Positions 1 through 7,303 of a stretch of 11,612 nucleotides of DNA are shown piece by piece (the stretch's first letter is position 1; each line of letters starts with the position of its first letter). The position numbers and the translations under genes were made by a program. The DNA is from an uncultured Oscillospiraceae bacterium (GTDB lineage Bacteria; Bacillota; Clostridia; Oscillospirales; Oscillospiraceae), in assembly GCA_944385455.1 (NCBI GenBank), contig CALWXI010000224.1, positions 1 through 11,612 of the forward strand. The letters run 5' to 3'. The notes under the pieces are model-generated. The model did not search any database, was not told the DNA's origin, and saw only the letters and a program-made list of their open reading frames with translations.

Positions 1-707
1 TTGTCGCCTACCACCACCACGTCGCCGTGGAGCTGGAGGATGGAGGCGGGGCACTCCGGGGTGATGGGGCCGCAGAAGGCGCTGCAGAGCGCCTGGGCCT
101 TGTCCTCGCCGCTGGCGATGAGCAGGATGCGGCGGGCGGCCATGATGCAGCCGATGCCCATGGTCAGGGCCTGGCGGGGCACGTCGTCCCGGCTGGCGAA
201 GAAGCGGGCGTTGGCCTCGATGGTGCTCTCGGTGAGATCCACCACATGGGTCTCCTTGACGAAGCGGTCGCAGGGCTCGTTGAAGCCGATGTGGCCGTTG
301 CGGCCCAGGCCCAGCAGCTGCAGGTCCGCATAGCCCAGAGAGGCCACCAGCTGGTCATACCGGGCGCACTCGGCGTCGGGGTCCGCGGCCAGACCGTCGG
401 GGACGTTGGTGGCGGCGGGATCGATGTCGATGTGGTCGAAGAGGTTGGCCTGCATGAAGTAGCGGTAGCTCTGATCGTGGGTGGGGGCCAGGCCCTTGTA
501 CTCGTCCAGATTGACGGTGCGTACCTCCCGGAAGCTCAGGTCGCCCTGCCGGTTCCAGGCGGTGAGCTGCTGATAGGTGCCCACGGGGGTGGACCCGGTG
601 GCCAGGCCCAGCACGCAGTTGGGGCGGCGGATGACCTCGGCGGCGATGATATGGGCGGCCCGGCGGCTCATGGCCGCGTAGTCCGCCTCCTGATAAATTC
701 GCAGCAT
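1..707 (-). CDS. nagB: Glucosamine-6-phosphate deaminase, 3' end cut by window edge
   Basis: Cytosolic aldo-keto isomerase/deaminase converting glucosamine-6-phosphate to fructose-6-phosphate and ammonia, the last step of amino-sugar catabolism. 235 complete codons are visible and no stop is reached; relatives are about 240-265 residues, so only a few C-terminal residues are missing. Motifs seen: phosphate-binding ATGSTPVGTY at 36-45, NLDEYKGL at 66-73 with the catalytic Asp68, SYRYFMQANLFDHIDI at 80-95, and GLGRNGHIGFNEP at 133-145 with His139 and Glu144. Asn137 occupies the position of E. coli Asp141; this Asn form is, as far as I recall, common in Firmicute NagB. The ATG at 707 follows an AAAGGAG site (plus 714-720) at 6 nt. 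It lies 17 bp after the nanA stop, so it is the distal gene of the transporter/nanA operon. A nagA partner is not in view and may lie beyond position 1. Confidence 0.95.
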   Translation of the reverse strand, partial: MLRIYQEADYAAMSRRAAHIIAAEVIRRPNCVLGLATGSTPVGTYQQLTAWNRQGDLSFREVRTVNLDEYKGLAPTHDQSYRYFMQANLFDHIDIDPAATNVPDGLAADPDAECARYDQLVASLGYADLQLLGLGRNGHIGFNEPCDRFVKETHVVDLTESTIEANARFFASRDDVPRQALTMGIGCIMAARRILLIASGEDKAQALCSAFCGPITPECPASILQLHGDVVVVGD

Positions 708-724
708 GTCGAACTCCTTTGCAC

Positions 725-1639
725 TCAGCAGAACTTGGCGATGGCGGCGTCGATCATGGCGGCGGCCTCGTTCACGACGGCCTCATCGCTCTCGATCAGC
801 GCGGGCAGGGGCTTGCGGACGGAGCCGCACTCCACGCCGTATTTCTTCAGGATGGCCTTCATCACGGCGTACAGGTTGCCGTGAGCCTCGCACATCTTGT
901 AGATGATGCGGCAGATCTCATTCTGGACCTGGGCCGCGGCGGGCATCTCGCCGGCCTGATAAAGGCCGTATACCTTCAGGAACAGCTCGGGCATCACGGC
1001 GTAGGTGCCGCCGATGCCGCCGGTGGCGCCCATGGCCAGCCCGGAGATGAACTGCTCGTCGGGGCCGTTCATCACCACAAAGTTCTCGCCGCCCTCGTCC
1101 TTCCACATCTGAATGTCCTGGGTGGGCATGGAGGAGTTCTTCACGCCGATGACCCGGGGATTTTTACGCATCTCCCGCAGCAGGGGGATGGACAGCGCCA
1201 CGCCCGCCAGCTGGGGGATGTTGTAGATGATGAAGTCGGTGTTGGGCGCCGCGGCGGAAATGTCGTTCCAGTAGCCGGCGATGCCGTGGGGAGGCAGATG
1301 GAAGTAGATGGGAGGGATGGAGGCGATGGCGTCCACCCCCAGCGACTCGGCGTGGCGGGCCAGGATCTGGCTGTCGGCGGTATTGTTGCAGGCCACGTGG
1401 GCGATGATGGTCATCTTGCCGCCCACTTCCGCCATGACGTTCTCCAGCACCGCCTTGCGCTCTTCCACGCTCTGATAGATGCATTCGCCGGAGGAACCGC
1501 CCACATACAGGCCCTTGACGCCCTTGTCCAGAAGATACCTGGCCAGGGCCCGGGTCCGGGAGGGGCTGATGGAGCCGTCCTCCTCATAGCAGGCGTAAAA
1601 AGCGGGGAACACGCCCTGGTATTTTTTGATGTCAAACAT
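725..1639 (-). CDS. nanA: N-acetylneuraminate lyase (sialic acid aldolase)
   Basis: 304-residue class I aldolase of the DHDPS/NAL TIM-barrel superfamily. It reversibly cleaves Neu5Ac to N-acetylmannosamine plus pyruvate in the cytosol. Seen: GGSSGE at 47-52 (pyruvate carboxylate loop), YNIP with Tyr139 (catalytic Tyr137 in E. coli NanA), IGVKNSS with Schiff-base Lys167 (Lys165 in E. coli), GPDE at 192-195 (the sialic-acid-binding Asp-Glu pair that separates NAL from DHDPS), and GGTYAVMPE at 210-218. The AFYACY and IPPIYFHLP segments resemble what I remember of Ruminococcus gnavus-type NanA. Length is normal. The ATG is the only plausible start, but the best Shine-Dalgarno (AAGGA, plus 1654-1658) is 14 nt away, unusually far, so translation may be modest. 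It lies 44 bp after the permease stop, in the same operon. Confidence 0.93.
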   Translation of the reverse strand: MFDIKKYQGVFPAFYACYEEDGSISPSRTRALARYLLDKGVKGLYVGGSSGECIYQSVEERKAVLENVMAEVGGKMTIIAHVACNNTADSQILARHAESLGVDAIASIPPIYFHLPPHGIAGYWNDISAAAPNTDFIIYNIPQLAGVALSIPLLREMRKNPRVIGVKNSSMPTQDIQMWKDEGGENFVVMNGPDEQFISGLAMGATGGIGGTYAVMPELFLKVYGLYQAGEMPAAAQVQNEICRIIYKMCEAHGNLYAVMKAILKKYGVECGSVRKPLPALIESDEAVVNEAAAMIDAAIAKFC

Positions 1640-1683
1640 AATTTTTATACAGATCCTTTCTCAATGCGGGGGGACCGGAGCGC

Positions 1684-2568
1684 TCAGCCCTTCACGGCGC
1701 CCATGGTGATGCCCTGGGTGAAGTACTTCTGGAAGGCCAGGAACACCAGAATGATGGGCACGGCGGCCAGCGCGGCGCCGGCCATGATCAGGCCGTAATC
1801 GTTGGACATTTCGCTCTGCAGTCCCGCGATGCCCAGAGCAATGGTCTTGGCCTCGGACTTGGACAGCATGATCAGCTGCAGGGGATATTCGTTCCAGGCG
1901 TTGATGAAGGTGAAGATGGCCAGGGCGCCGATGCCGGGCTGGATGATGGGCAGGGCCACGTTCAGGAAGGTCTTGACCTCGCCGGCACCGTCGATGCGGG
2001 CGGCCTCCAGCAGGGACGAGGGAATGCCCTCGGAGAACTGCTTCATCAAAAAGACGCCGAAGGGCCAGCCCACCACCGGGAATATCACGGCGAAGATGGA
2101 GCCCCAGGTGGTGTCCACCAGATGCAGGATGGACATTTCACGCAGCAGGGGGATCAGGATGACCTGCTTGGGCAGCGCCATGGCGCACACAAACAGGGAA
2201 AACACGAAGCCCTGGCCCCAGAACCGCTTCTTGGCCAGGGCATAGCCCGCCAGAGAGGCGCTGAAGCAGGTGAGGGCCATGGCCACCACGGAGATGAACA
2301 CACTGTTGAACAGCCACCGCAGGGCCATGGGCATGCCGATGCCGAACAGGGTGGTCTGGGACTTGAACAGCCGGGCGAAGTTGTCCCAGGAGATGGTGGT
2401 GGGCAGCCACTTGACGGACTCGCCCGCCTTGATGATGATGTCGGACTTCTCCTTCACAGAGCCGGTGACGATCCAGTACAGCGGGAACAGGAAGAAGATC
2501 GCCAGGGCGATCAGGAGGATGACCGAAATGATGAAATACGGAGTGATCCGTTGCTTTTTGCCGCTCAT
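1684..2568 (-). CDS. Carbohydrate ABC transporter permease, MalG/CUT1 type
   Basis: 294-residue inner-membrane permease, second subunit of the binding-protein-dependent importer whose lipoprotein and first permease lie immediately upstream. About six hydrophobic segments are visible (first at residues 11-34). The EAA loop that docks the ATPase is at 188-207, starting EAARIDGAG and ending in VALP. The C-terminus KYFTQGITMGAVKG is typical of MalG-like permeases. The ATG at 2568 follows a GGAGGAGG tract (plus 2573-2580), 12 bp after the preceding permease stop, so the two permeases are tightly coupled. The nanA/nagB context suggests import of sialic acid or a related amino sugar, but the sequence alone does not fix the substrate. 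No ATP-binding subunit is encoded in the window. Confidence 0.93.
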   Translation of the reverse strand: MSGKKQRITPYFIISVILLIALAIFFLFPLYWIVTGSVKEKSDIIIKAGESVKWLPTTISWDNFARLFKSQTTLFGIGMPMALRWLFNSVFISVVAMALTCFSASLAGYALAKKRFWGQGFVFSLFVCAMALPKQVILIPLLREMSILHLVDTTWGSIFAVIFPVVGWPFGVFLMKQFSEGIPSSLLEAARIDGAGEVKTFLNVALPIIQPGIGALAIFTFINAWNEYPLQLIMLSKSEAKTIALGIAGLQSEMSNDYGLIMAGAALAAVPIILVFLAFQKYFTQGITMGAVKG

Positions 2569-2580
2569 ACTGCCTCCTCC

Positions 2581-3498
2581 TTACTCTGTGGTGCCGCCGT
2601 TCATGACCTTGAACTGCAGCGCGCTGAACAAGGCGATGACGATGGCCAGGACCACGCCCATGGCGTCGGCGTAGCCGAACTCCTTGGTGGTCCGGAATGC
2701 GATCTCGTAAAGGTAGTACATGACGGTGCTGGTACTGTAGTTGGGACCGCCGGAGGTCAGCAGCTGGATCAGGGCGAAGCACTGGAAGCTGTTGATGGTG
2801 GTGATGACGGCCACATACAGCGTGGTGGGCATGATGGAGGGCCACTTGATCTTCCAGAACACCTGAAGGTCCGTGGCGCCGTCCACCTGGGCGGCCTCCA
2901 CCAGGGAGTTGTCCACATTGCCCAGAGCGGAGACGTAGAGGACGATGGGCTGGCCGATGGAGGTGGTGAAAAGGATCAGGATGATGCACCAAAGGGCCAT
3001 CTGCTCGCTCTCCGTCCACATCAGGCCCTCGCCGCCCATGGCGCGGATGACGTAGTTGAAAAGGCCGTTGTACTTGTCGAACATCCATTTCCAAACCACC
3101 ACCACGGCCACGGAGCCGGTGACCACCGGCAGGTAGAACACGCAACGGAAGAAGGAGCGGGCGGCGGCATGCATCTTATAGATGGCGGAGCCCACCCACA
3201 GGGAGAAGGCCGTGACGGTGGGAACCGCCACCACCACGATGACGACGGTGTTCACCGCGGACTTCAGGAAGATGGGGTCCTGAAACAGGCGGATGTAGTT
3301 GTCCAGAAAAACAAAGCTGGAACCGGTGTTGGTGTTTTGAAAGCTGGAGTCGGTAAAGCTGGTCACCACGCCCATGGCCATGGGCGTGAGAACAAATCCA
3401 ACGAAGAAAAACAGCGCCGGCAGCAAAAACAGGTAGGAAACGACGGTCTCTCTCCGTTGGAGAACCAGGCTGCGCTTGGGCGCACTTGTACTTGCCAT
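2581..3498 (-). CDS. Carbohydrate ABC transporter permease, MalF/CUT1 type
   Basis: 305-residue membrane permease, partner of the MalG-type protein encoded next. A short basic N-terminus (to about residue 16) precedes the first membrane segment (approx. 18-45). Further hydrophobic segments lie near 82-106, 116-137, 168-190, 224-246 and 278-296. The EAA loop is at 201-220, starting EAAQVDGATD and ending KIKWP, matching the canonical EAA-G-I-LP pattern. The ATG at 3498 follows a GGGGGAGA purine tract at about 5 nt. It lies downstream of the binding-protein gene, across a 114-bp gap with a strong hairpin. Family: MalF/UgpA/LacF-like binding-protein-dependent permease; substrate inferred only from neighbours. 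Confidence 0.93.
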   Translation of the reverse strand: MASTSAPKRSLVLQRRETVVSYLFLLPALFFFVGFVLTPMAMGVVTSFTDSSFQNTNTGSSFVFLDNYIRLFQDPIFLKSAVNTVVIVVVAVPTVTAFSLWVGSAIYKMHAAARSFFRCVFYLPVVTGSVAVVVVWKWMFDKYNGLFNYVIRAMGGEGLMWTESEQMALWCIILILFTTSIGQPIVLYVSALGNVDNSLVEAAQVDGATDLQVFWKIKWPSIMPTTLYVAVITTINSFQCFALIQLLTSGGPNYSTSTVMYYLYEIAFRTTKEFGYADAMGVVLAIVIALFSALQFKVMNGGTTE

Positions 3499-3569
3499 GA
3501 TTTCTCCCCCGTTTTCTCGATCAGGAATCGTTGCTTAACACGGATCTGAAGTTTGCGCGGATAGGGACG

Positions 3570-3599
3570 GCTCCCTCCCCCCCGGCGGGGGGAGGGAGC
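3570..3599 (-). other. Intercistronic GC hairpin between binding-protein and permease genes
   Basis: A perfect 13-bp stem (3570-3582 pairing with 3587-3599) closes a 4-nt CGGC loop. On the transcribed minus strand it follows the binding-protein stop by 13 nt and is not followed by a U-tract. It is therefore better read as an RNA-stabilising or processing structure than as a full Rho-independent terminator. Such hairpins after a binding-protein cistron are known to give excess binding protein over permease (as in malE-malF). Confidence 0.7.
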
Positions 3600-3612
3600 A
3601 GGGTCATTCCAC

Positions 3613-4908
3613 TCAGGCGTTGGAGTCGGTGTTGAAGGCGGCGGCGGCATCCGCAGCGGGGGTGCCGTTGAACACCTGCTGCAGCATGTTGAACCACAGG
3701 GGCCGCATGGCGGCAAAGCCGCTGAGGGTGTTGTAGTAGGGGCCGTAGTACTGGCTCCAGGAGGCCAGCAGGCTCATCTCCTCGTTGCCCTCATAGAGGT
3801 TGCCGAAGGAGGCGCGGACGGGGAAAGCGCCGGTCTGGACCACACTCTTGGGGCCCCACTCGGCGTCGTCGCAGATGAAGGCGATGAAGCGCTTGGAAGC
3901 CTCGGCCTTGGCGGAGTCGCCGTTGTCGAACACGCAGAAGCCGTTGACCAGGTACTCCAGCTCGGGCACGCCGTCGTCAGAGGGGAAGGGCACGGAGATC
4001 TGGGTGAAGTCCTCGGAGGCGTAGCTGATGGCGTTGGAGGTGCCCCAGCAGAAGGTCATGGCGCAGGTCTCCTGCTGGAACTGCTGCAGCTCGTCGGCGG
4101 CGGCCATGGAGAAGCCGGCGTCCAGAGCCTTGCTGTCATACATGCTCTTGAGCAGCTCCAGAGCCTTCACGCCGTTGGCGTCCACGTTCCACTTGCCGTC
4201 GGCGCCCACGATGGAGGAGGAATAGAGATTGTTCACCAGCGCGCGGGTGCCCTGGTCGCCGCCCTGGCCGCCGCAGTAGACGATGCCGGGAGTCATGCAG
4301 ACGCCGGCGTCACGCAGGGTCTCGCACATCTTCACGAAGTCGTCGGTGGTCCAGGTGCGGTCACCCTCCAGGTTCACGTACTGGATGGCGCCGGACTCCT
4401 CCAGCATCTCCTTGTTCAGACCCATGTAGAAGGGAGAGGAGGAGATGGGATACATGTAGTAGGAGCCGTCGGCGCCCACGCAGGTCTCCAGCAGGCTCTC
4501 GCTGGTCAGATCGCTTCTCAGGGACTCGATCATGTCGTCCAGCGGCACCAGGTTGCCGGCGTTGCCGTACTCGATGATGCGGCCCGGGGCGTCGAACAGG
4601 ATGTCCGGCGCGGTGCCGGCGGTGATGGCGGAGGTCAGGGCGTCGGCGCCGGAGGTGAAGTCAATGATCTCCACGTTGACCTTCACATCGCTGTTGGCAG
4701 CCATGAACGCGTCCGCCAGCTGCTGCTCGTAACCGGAATCCACACCGAAGGTGGGGAAGGCCCACCAGGTGATCTCGGTGACGCCTTCGGCGGGCGCCTC
4801 GCCGCCTTCCTCCGCGGGAGTCTCCTCCGTGGAGCCGCCGCAGGCGGTCAGGGCCAGGACCATGGTCATGGTCAAGACAAGAGCCAAAAATCTTTTCATC
4901 TTCTTCAT
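3613..4908 (-). CDS. Sugar ABC transporter substrate-binding lipoprotein (SBP family 1/8)
   Basis: 431-residue extracellular, lipid-anchored binding protein that captures the sugar and delivers it to the permease pair. Residues 1-22 form a Lys-rich lipoprotein signal peptide with lipobox L20-T-A-C23. An acidic Glu/Pro/Gly linker follows (24-43), then the binding domain opening with EITWWAFPTF. The segment TSAITAGTAPDILFDAPGR at about 92-110 is typical of maltose/glycerol-3-phosphate-type binding proteins. The frame stays open upstream to 4998, but the ATG at 4908 is chosen because AGGAGG (plus 4916-4921) sits 7 nt before it and because it starts the signal peptide directly. The extra upstream codons would lie inside the promoter. 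It is the first gene of the operon with two permeases, nanA and nagB. The context suggests sialic acid or an anhydro/oligosaccharide derivative as ligand; this is inference. Confidence 0.93.
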   Translation of the reverse strand: MKKMKRFLALVLTMTMVLALTACGGSTEETPAEEGGEAPAEGVTEITWWAFPTFGVDSGYEQQLADAFMAANSDVKVNVEIIDFTSGADALTSAITAGTAPDILFDAPGRIIEYGNAGNLVPLDDMIESLRSDLTSESLLETCVGADGSYYMYPISSSPFYMGLNKEMLEESGAIQYVNLEGDRTWTTDDFVKMCETLRDAGVCMTPGIVYCGGQGGDQGTRALVNNLYSSSIVGADGKWNVDANGVKALELLKSMYDSKALDAGFSMAAADELQQFQQETCAMTFCWGTSNAISYASEDFTQISVPFPSDDGVPELEYLVNGFCVFDNGDSAKAEASKRFIAFICDDAEWGPKSVVQTGAFPVRASFGNLYEGNEEMSLLASWSQYYGPYYNTLSGFAAMRPLWFNMLQQVFNGTPAADAAAAFNTDSNA

Positions 4909-4915
4909 ATTGATG

Positions 4916-4921
4916 CCTCCT
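4916..4921 (-). promoter_or_regulatory. Shine-Dalgarno fixing the binding-protein start
   Basis: AGGAGG on the minus strand, 7 nt before the ATG at 4908. It decides between this start and the longer open frame that runs up to 4998. Confidence 0.85.
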
Positions 4922-4969
4922 AAAAATTTGATGAAAATGCGCGAATATGCCAGGGTTGACTCTGTGCAA

Positions 4970-4998
4970 ATTGTATAATTATGGACAGGCAATGTCAA
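4970..4998 (-). promoter_or_regulatory. Sigma-A promoter of the transporter-nanA-nagB operon
   Basis: A perfect -35 TTGACA (4998-4993) and a -10 TACAAT (4975-4970, one mismatch to consensus) are separated by exactly 17 bp on the minus strand. The predicted transcription start is near 4963, giving a leader of about 55 nt. An A4T7C box lies just upstream of the -35 (5005-5018). Confidence 0.85.
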
Positions 4999-5004
4999 GG
5001 TGTT

Positions 5005-5018
5005 CGAAAAAAATTTTC
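5005..5018 (-). promoter_or_regulatory. AT-rich box upstream of the transporter promoter (operator or UP element)
   Basis: On the minus strand this reads GAAAATTTTTTTCG and is followed within 7 nt by the TTGACA. It is nearly palindromic (GAAAA...TTTTC). Nearly the same block followed by R-AAC and a TTGACA occurs at the ROK-gene promoter (7287-7306). It could be an RpiR operator or an RNA polymerase alpha-subunit UP element (A-tract, T-tract, then AA), since it fits both. Confidence 0.5.
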
Positions 5019-5030
5019 AAAAACCGTCAT

Positions 5031-5061
5031 ATTATGAAAAAATTTTGAAAATAATTGTCAA
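5031..5061 (-). promoter_or_regulatory. Possible second, upstream promoter
   Basis: On the minus strand, TTGACA (5061-5056) and CATAAT (5036-5031, one mismatch) are spaced 19 bp apart. That is longer than optimal, so this is a weaker candidate than the 4970-4998 promoter. The elements coincide with the inverted repeat at 5043-5063, so they may instead be part of an operator. Confidence 0.3.
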
Positions 5062-5063
5062 AA
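5035..5063. promoter_or_regulatory. Overlapping inverted repeats, candidate RpiR operator
   Basis: TTTTGA (5043-5048) and TCAAAA (5058-5063) are arms of a 21-bp imperfect palindrome in which 18 positions match the reverse complement. An overlapping block at 5035-5048 reads TCAAAATTTTTTCA on the minus strand, resembling the box at 5005-5018 about 30 bp away (roughly three helical turns). TGAAA/TTTCA-like arms are typical of operators bound by RpiR-family sugar-phosphate regulators. Binding here is inferred from similarity and placement. Confidence 0.45.
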
Positions 5064-5075
5064 CCCCCTGTATTT

Positions 5076-5095
5076 GCCGTCGGACGTCCGCCGGC
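5076..5095. repeat. GC-rich 20-bp near-perfect palindrome after the rpiR-type gene
   Basis: Arms GCCGtCGGAC and GTCCGcCGGC pair at 9 of 10 positions, 6 bp beyond the regulator stop. On the minus strand it is followed by AAATACAGGGGG rather than a U-tract, so it is a poor Rho-independent terminator. Some readthrough from the epimerase-regulator unit into the transporter operon is possible. Confidence 0.5.
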
Positions 5096-5101
5096 GCGGG
5101 C

Positions 5102-6019
5102 TCAGACGTGCTTTTCCGACAGCGCGTCGGCCACCCGCTCCCGCCGCTGCCGGCAGCGGTCCAAGTCGCGGCGGCACATCTCGGAGAAGAGCACGTCAAT
5201 GAGGTAGAGCTGCGCCACCCGGGCTGCCACGGATCCCAGCTGCAGCGGGCCCTCCGTGGATCCGCACTGGAGCACCACGTCGGCGCAGGCGGCGCCGGGA
5301 GAGCCGGGATAGCGGGTCACCAGCACGATGGGGACCTGATTGGCCTTGGCGATCTCCAGCACGTCCATGAGGTCCTTGGTGGCTCCGGAATAGGAGAAGA
5401 ACATCAGCGCGTCCCGGCTGGAGAGGTTGGAAACGGCGATCATCTGCATGTGGGAATCCGCCACGGGAAAAAACCCGGGGAACGCCATGGAGAAGAGATG
5501 GGAGGCTTCCCAGGCGGTGAGCATGGAGCCGCCCTGGCCCATGCACAGCACCTTCTCCGCCCTGGTCAGGATGTCGGCGGCGGCACGGATGGTGTCCGGG
5601 CGGATCAGGGCCTGGGTTTCCCGGATGGCGTCGATCTCACCGCCCGCCAGCTTGCCCGCCAGGTCCATGACGCTGTCTCCGGACTGGAGGTCACCGGAAA
5701 GACAGGATTCCTCCATCCGGGCGGCCATGGCCGCGGCGATGGCCAGCCGGAAGGCGCTGTAGCCCCGGTAGCCCATCCGGCGGCAGAACCGGGAGATGGT
5801 GGACTCCGCCACGCCGCAGGCCTCCGCCATTTCGGAGATGGACATGTTCTGGGCGGTCTGGCCGTGGGCGGCCACAAAGCTGGCCAGCTTTTTTTCCGAG
5901 GAGGTGAGCTGGTAGTACTCCTGGGTAATGCGGTGGAACACGGATTCCTCCGCCGCGGAGGTGCCGGAGGAAGGGATCGCGGAAGCGGCGGGGGCCGCCT
6001 CGCGCCGCGGCCCGCTCAT
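5102..6019 (-). CDS. RpiR-family transcriptional regulator (HTH + SIS domain)
   Basis: 305-residue DNA-binding regulator that probably senses a phosphosugar from this pathway. A low-complexity Ala/Ser/Pro N-terminal stretch (1-22) is followed by the RpiR HTH domain (about 24-100), with the helix-turn-helix in ISEMAEACGVAESTISRF (61-78). A SIS phosphosugar-binding domain follows (about 145-285), containing FFSYSGATKDLMDVLEIA (207-224), the usual Ser-rich phosphate loop. The ATG at 6019 overlaps the epimerase stop as ATGA; a GGAG lies only 2 nt before it, so translation probably depends on coupling. The frame also runs upstream to 6151, but that would bury it in the epimerase gene. RpiR-type regulators control nan or amino-sugar operons in several bacteria (H. 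influenzae SiaR, C. perfringens NanR). Likely targets here are the AT-rich boxes near 5005-5063 and 7286-7303. Confidence 0.92.
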   Translation of the reverse strand: MSGPRREAAPAASAIPSSGTSAAEESVFHRITQEYYQLTSSEKKLASFVAAHGQTAQNMSISEMAEACGVAESTISRFCRRMGYRGYSAFRLAIAAAMAARMEESCLSGDLQSGDSVMDLAGKLAGGEIDAIRETQALIRPDTIRAAADILTRAEKVLCMGQGGSMLTAWEASHLFSMAFPGFFPVADSHMQMIAVSNLSSRDALMFFSYSGATKDLMDVLEIAKANQVPIVLVTRYPGSPGAACADVVLQCGSTEGPLQLGSVAARVAQLYLIDVLFSEMCRRDLDRCRQRRERVADALSEKHV

Positions 6020-7218
6020 GACTCCAGCAGCTGGCCCAGCATGACGTCGCACTGGATGAGCGCCCTGGGCAGGTGGAAGGGACCTTTGAACGTGGAGCCC
6101 TTGGTGGAGGGCTGCGTGGGCAGGCCGTCCCGGCGGAGATAGCCGTACCACTCGCCGTACTCCGGATCGGAGAAGTGCTCCCTGCAGTAAGCCACGGTTT
6201 TTTCGAACCAGTCGAAATACTTCTCCTCGCCGGTGTCCCGGTAGAGCATCAGGGAGGAGATCATGATCTCATTGTGAGGCCACCAGAGCTTCATGTCGTG
6301 CTCGTAGGCCTCGGGGGGCTTGCCCAGGCAGTCCACAAAATAGAGCAGCCCTCCGTATTCCTTGTCCCAGCCGGCCTCGATGGCCCAGTCAAAGATCTGG
6401 GCGGCCTTCTTCACCAGCTCCCGGTCGCCGGTGCGCTGAGCGTGCTCCAGCAGGAACCACACGCCCTCGATGTCGTGGCCGGGGTTGACGGTGCGGCCCT
6501 CGGTGTAGTAGAGCCGGGGGGTGCCGTCCTCCGCCACATTCTCCAGCACGCACTTGAGCTCGGGCTTGACGTGGTAGCGGAACATCTCGTCCACGCACTG
6601 GGCGGCCCGCTCCTCATAGAGGGCCCTGCGCTCCGGGTCCGCCTGCAGCAGGATGCTGGTGACGTTGAGGATGATCATGGGCGTGCCGAAGGCGCGGCCG
6701 GTGCGGGTCTCGGGGATGGTCTTGGGGCCAAGGCCCGTGGGGTCGGGCATGCCGTGGGCCAGATCCCAGTAAAGATCATAGGCCCGGCGGGCCCGCTCCA
6801 GGTGTTCCCGCTCTCCGGTGACGCTGTAATATTCGCCGTTGGCCATGGCATAGAAGGCCTCGGAGAAATAGTAGCGCCGCTGGCGCAGGGGCTGGCCGTC
6901 CTCGGTGACGGTGAAGTACATCCGTCCGCCGGCGGCATGGTTGATGCAGTGGTCCTCCAGGAAGTCCAGGCAGCTCCTGGCGGCCTCCAGCCACTCCGGC
7001 CGGGATCCGTACACGCTGCAAAGATGGGAGAACATCCAGCCGCAGCGGCCCTGCATCCATACGCTCTTGTCGGTGGAATAGATCTCGCCCTTGCGGTCCA
7101 GGCAGGTGTACACGCCGCCGTACTTGCGGTCCATTCCGTTTTTCAGCCAGAAATTGGCGCTGCTTTCCAGCTCGCTGCGCACCCAGTCGCGATAGGCCTG
7201 CAATTTTGCTTTGTCCAT
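6016..7218 (-). CDS. N-acylglucosamine 2-epimerase (AGE/RnBP family)
   Basis: 400-residue cytosolic (alpha/alpha)6-barrel epimerase, predicted to interconvert N-acetylmannosamine and N-acetylglucosamine without phosphorylation. Seen: YGGVYTCLDRKG at 33-44, SVWMQGRCGWMFS at 52-64, NPGHDIEGVW at 245-254 with His248, KLWWPHNE at 310-317, and KGPFHLPRAL at 378-387 with His382. His248 and His382 fall at the numbers I recall for the two catalytic histidines of mammalian AGE, and the length matches the family. The ATG at 7218 lies about 7 nt after a purine-rich site (GGAAGGTG). It is first in a two-gene unit with the RpiR regulator (ATGA overlap). Placed beside nanA it would take ManNAc from the lyase and make GlcNAc, replacing NanK/NanE. 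A cellobiose or mannose epimerase of the same superfamily is the main alternative, made unlikely by context. Confidence 0.9.
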   Translation of the reverse strand: MDKAKLQAYRDWVRSELESSANFWLKNGMDRKYGGVYTCLDRKGEIYSTDKSVWMQGRCGWMFSHLCSVYGSRPEWLEAARSCLDFLEDHCINHAAGGRMYFTVTEDGQPLRQRRYYFSEAFYAMANGEYYSVTGEREHLERARRAYDLYWDLAHGMPDPTGLGPKTIPETRTGRAFGTPMIILNVTSILLQADPERRALYEERAAQCVDEMFRYHVKPELKCVLENVAEDGTPRLYYTEGRTVNPGHDIEGVWFLLEHAQRTGDRELVKKAAQIFDWAIEAGWDKEYGGLLYFVDCLGKPPEAYEHDMKLWWPHNEIMISSLMLYRDTGEEKYFDWFEKTVAYCREHFSDPEYGEWYGYLRRDGLPTQPSTKGSTFKGPFHLPRALIQCDVMLGQLLES

Positions 7219-7250
7219 ATTTGGGCACCTTCCTTTCTTTTGATGCCTTC

Positions 7251-7279
7251 ATCATATTTCCTTTTGTGCAACCCGTCAA
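7251..7279 (-). promoter_or_regulatory. Sigma-A promoter of the epimerase-regulator unit
   Basis: On the minus strand, -35 TTGACG (7279-7274) and -10 TATGAT (7256-7251) are separated by exactly 17 bp, each one mismatch from consensus. The predicted start is near 7244, with a leader of about 26 nt. The palindrome at 7286-7303 lies immediately upstream. Confidence 0.8.
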
Positions 7280-7285
7280 GAAAAA

Positions 7286-7303
7286 TGAGAAAAATTTTTT
7301 TCA
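7286..7303. promoter_or_regulatory. 18-bp palindrome centred between divergent promoters (operator/UP element)
   Basis: TGAGAAAAATTTTTTTCA matches its reverse complement at 16 of 18 positions. It lies 6 bp from the -35 of the epimerase promoter (7279) on one side and 5 bp from the -35 of the ROK promoter (7309) on the other. One bound regulator could therefore act on both. On the plus strand the stretch A5-T7-C-AAA ahead of the TTGACA also fits the UP-element pattern very well. It resembles the box at 5005-5018. Confidence 0.55.

Noticed and set aside
719..3549. Long open frames on the plus strand opposite nanA and the permeases
   Set aside because: They are rich in His/Gly/Asp repeats, lack recognisable domains and good ribosome binding sites, and lie antisense to genes with clear family motifs. 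They are codon shadows of GC-rich genes.
4909..4998. Thirty-codon N-terminal extension of the sugar-binding protein
   Set aside because: It would cover the promoter and precede the lipoprotein signal peptide; the AGGAGG-preceded ATG at 4908 is clearly better.
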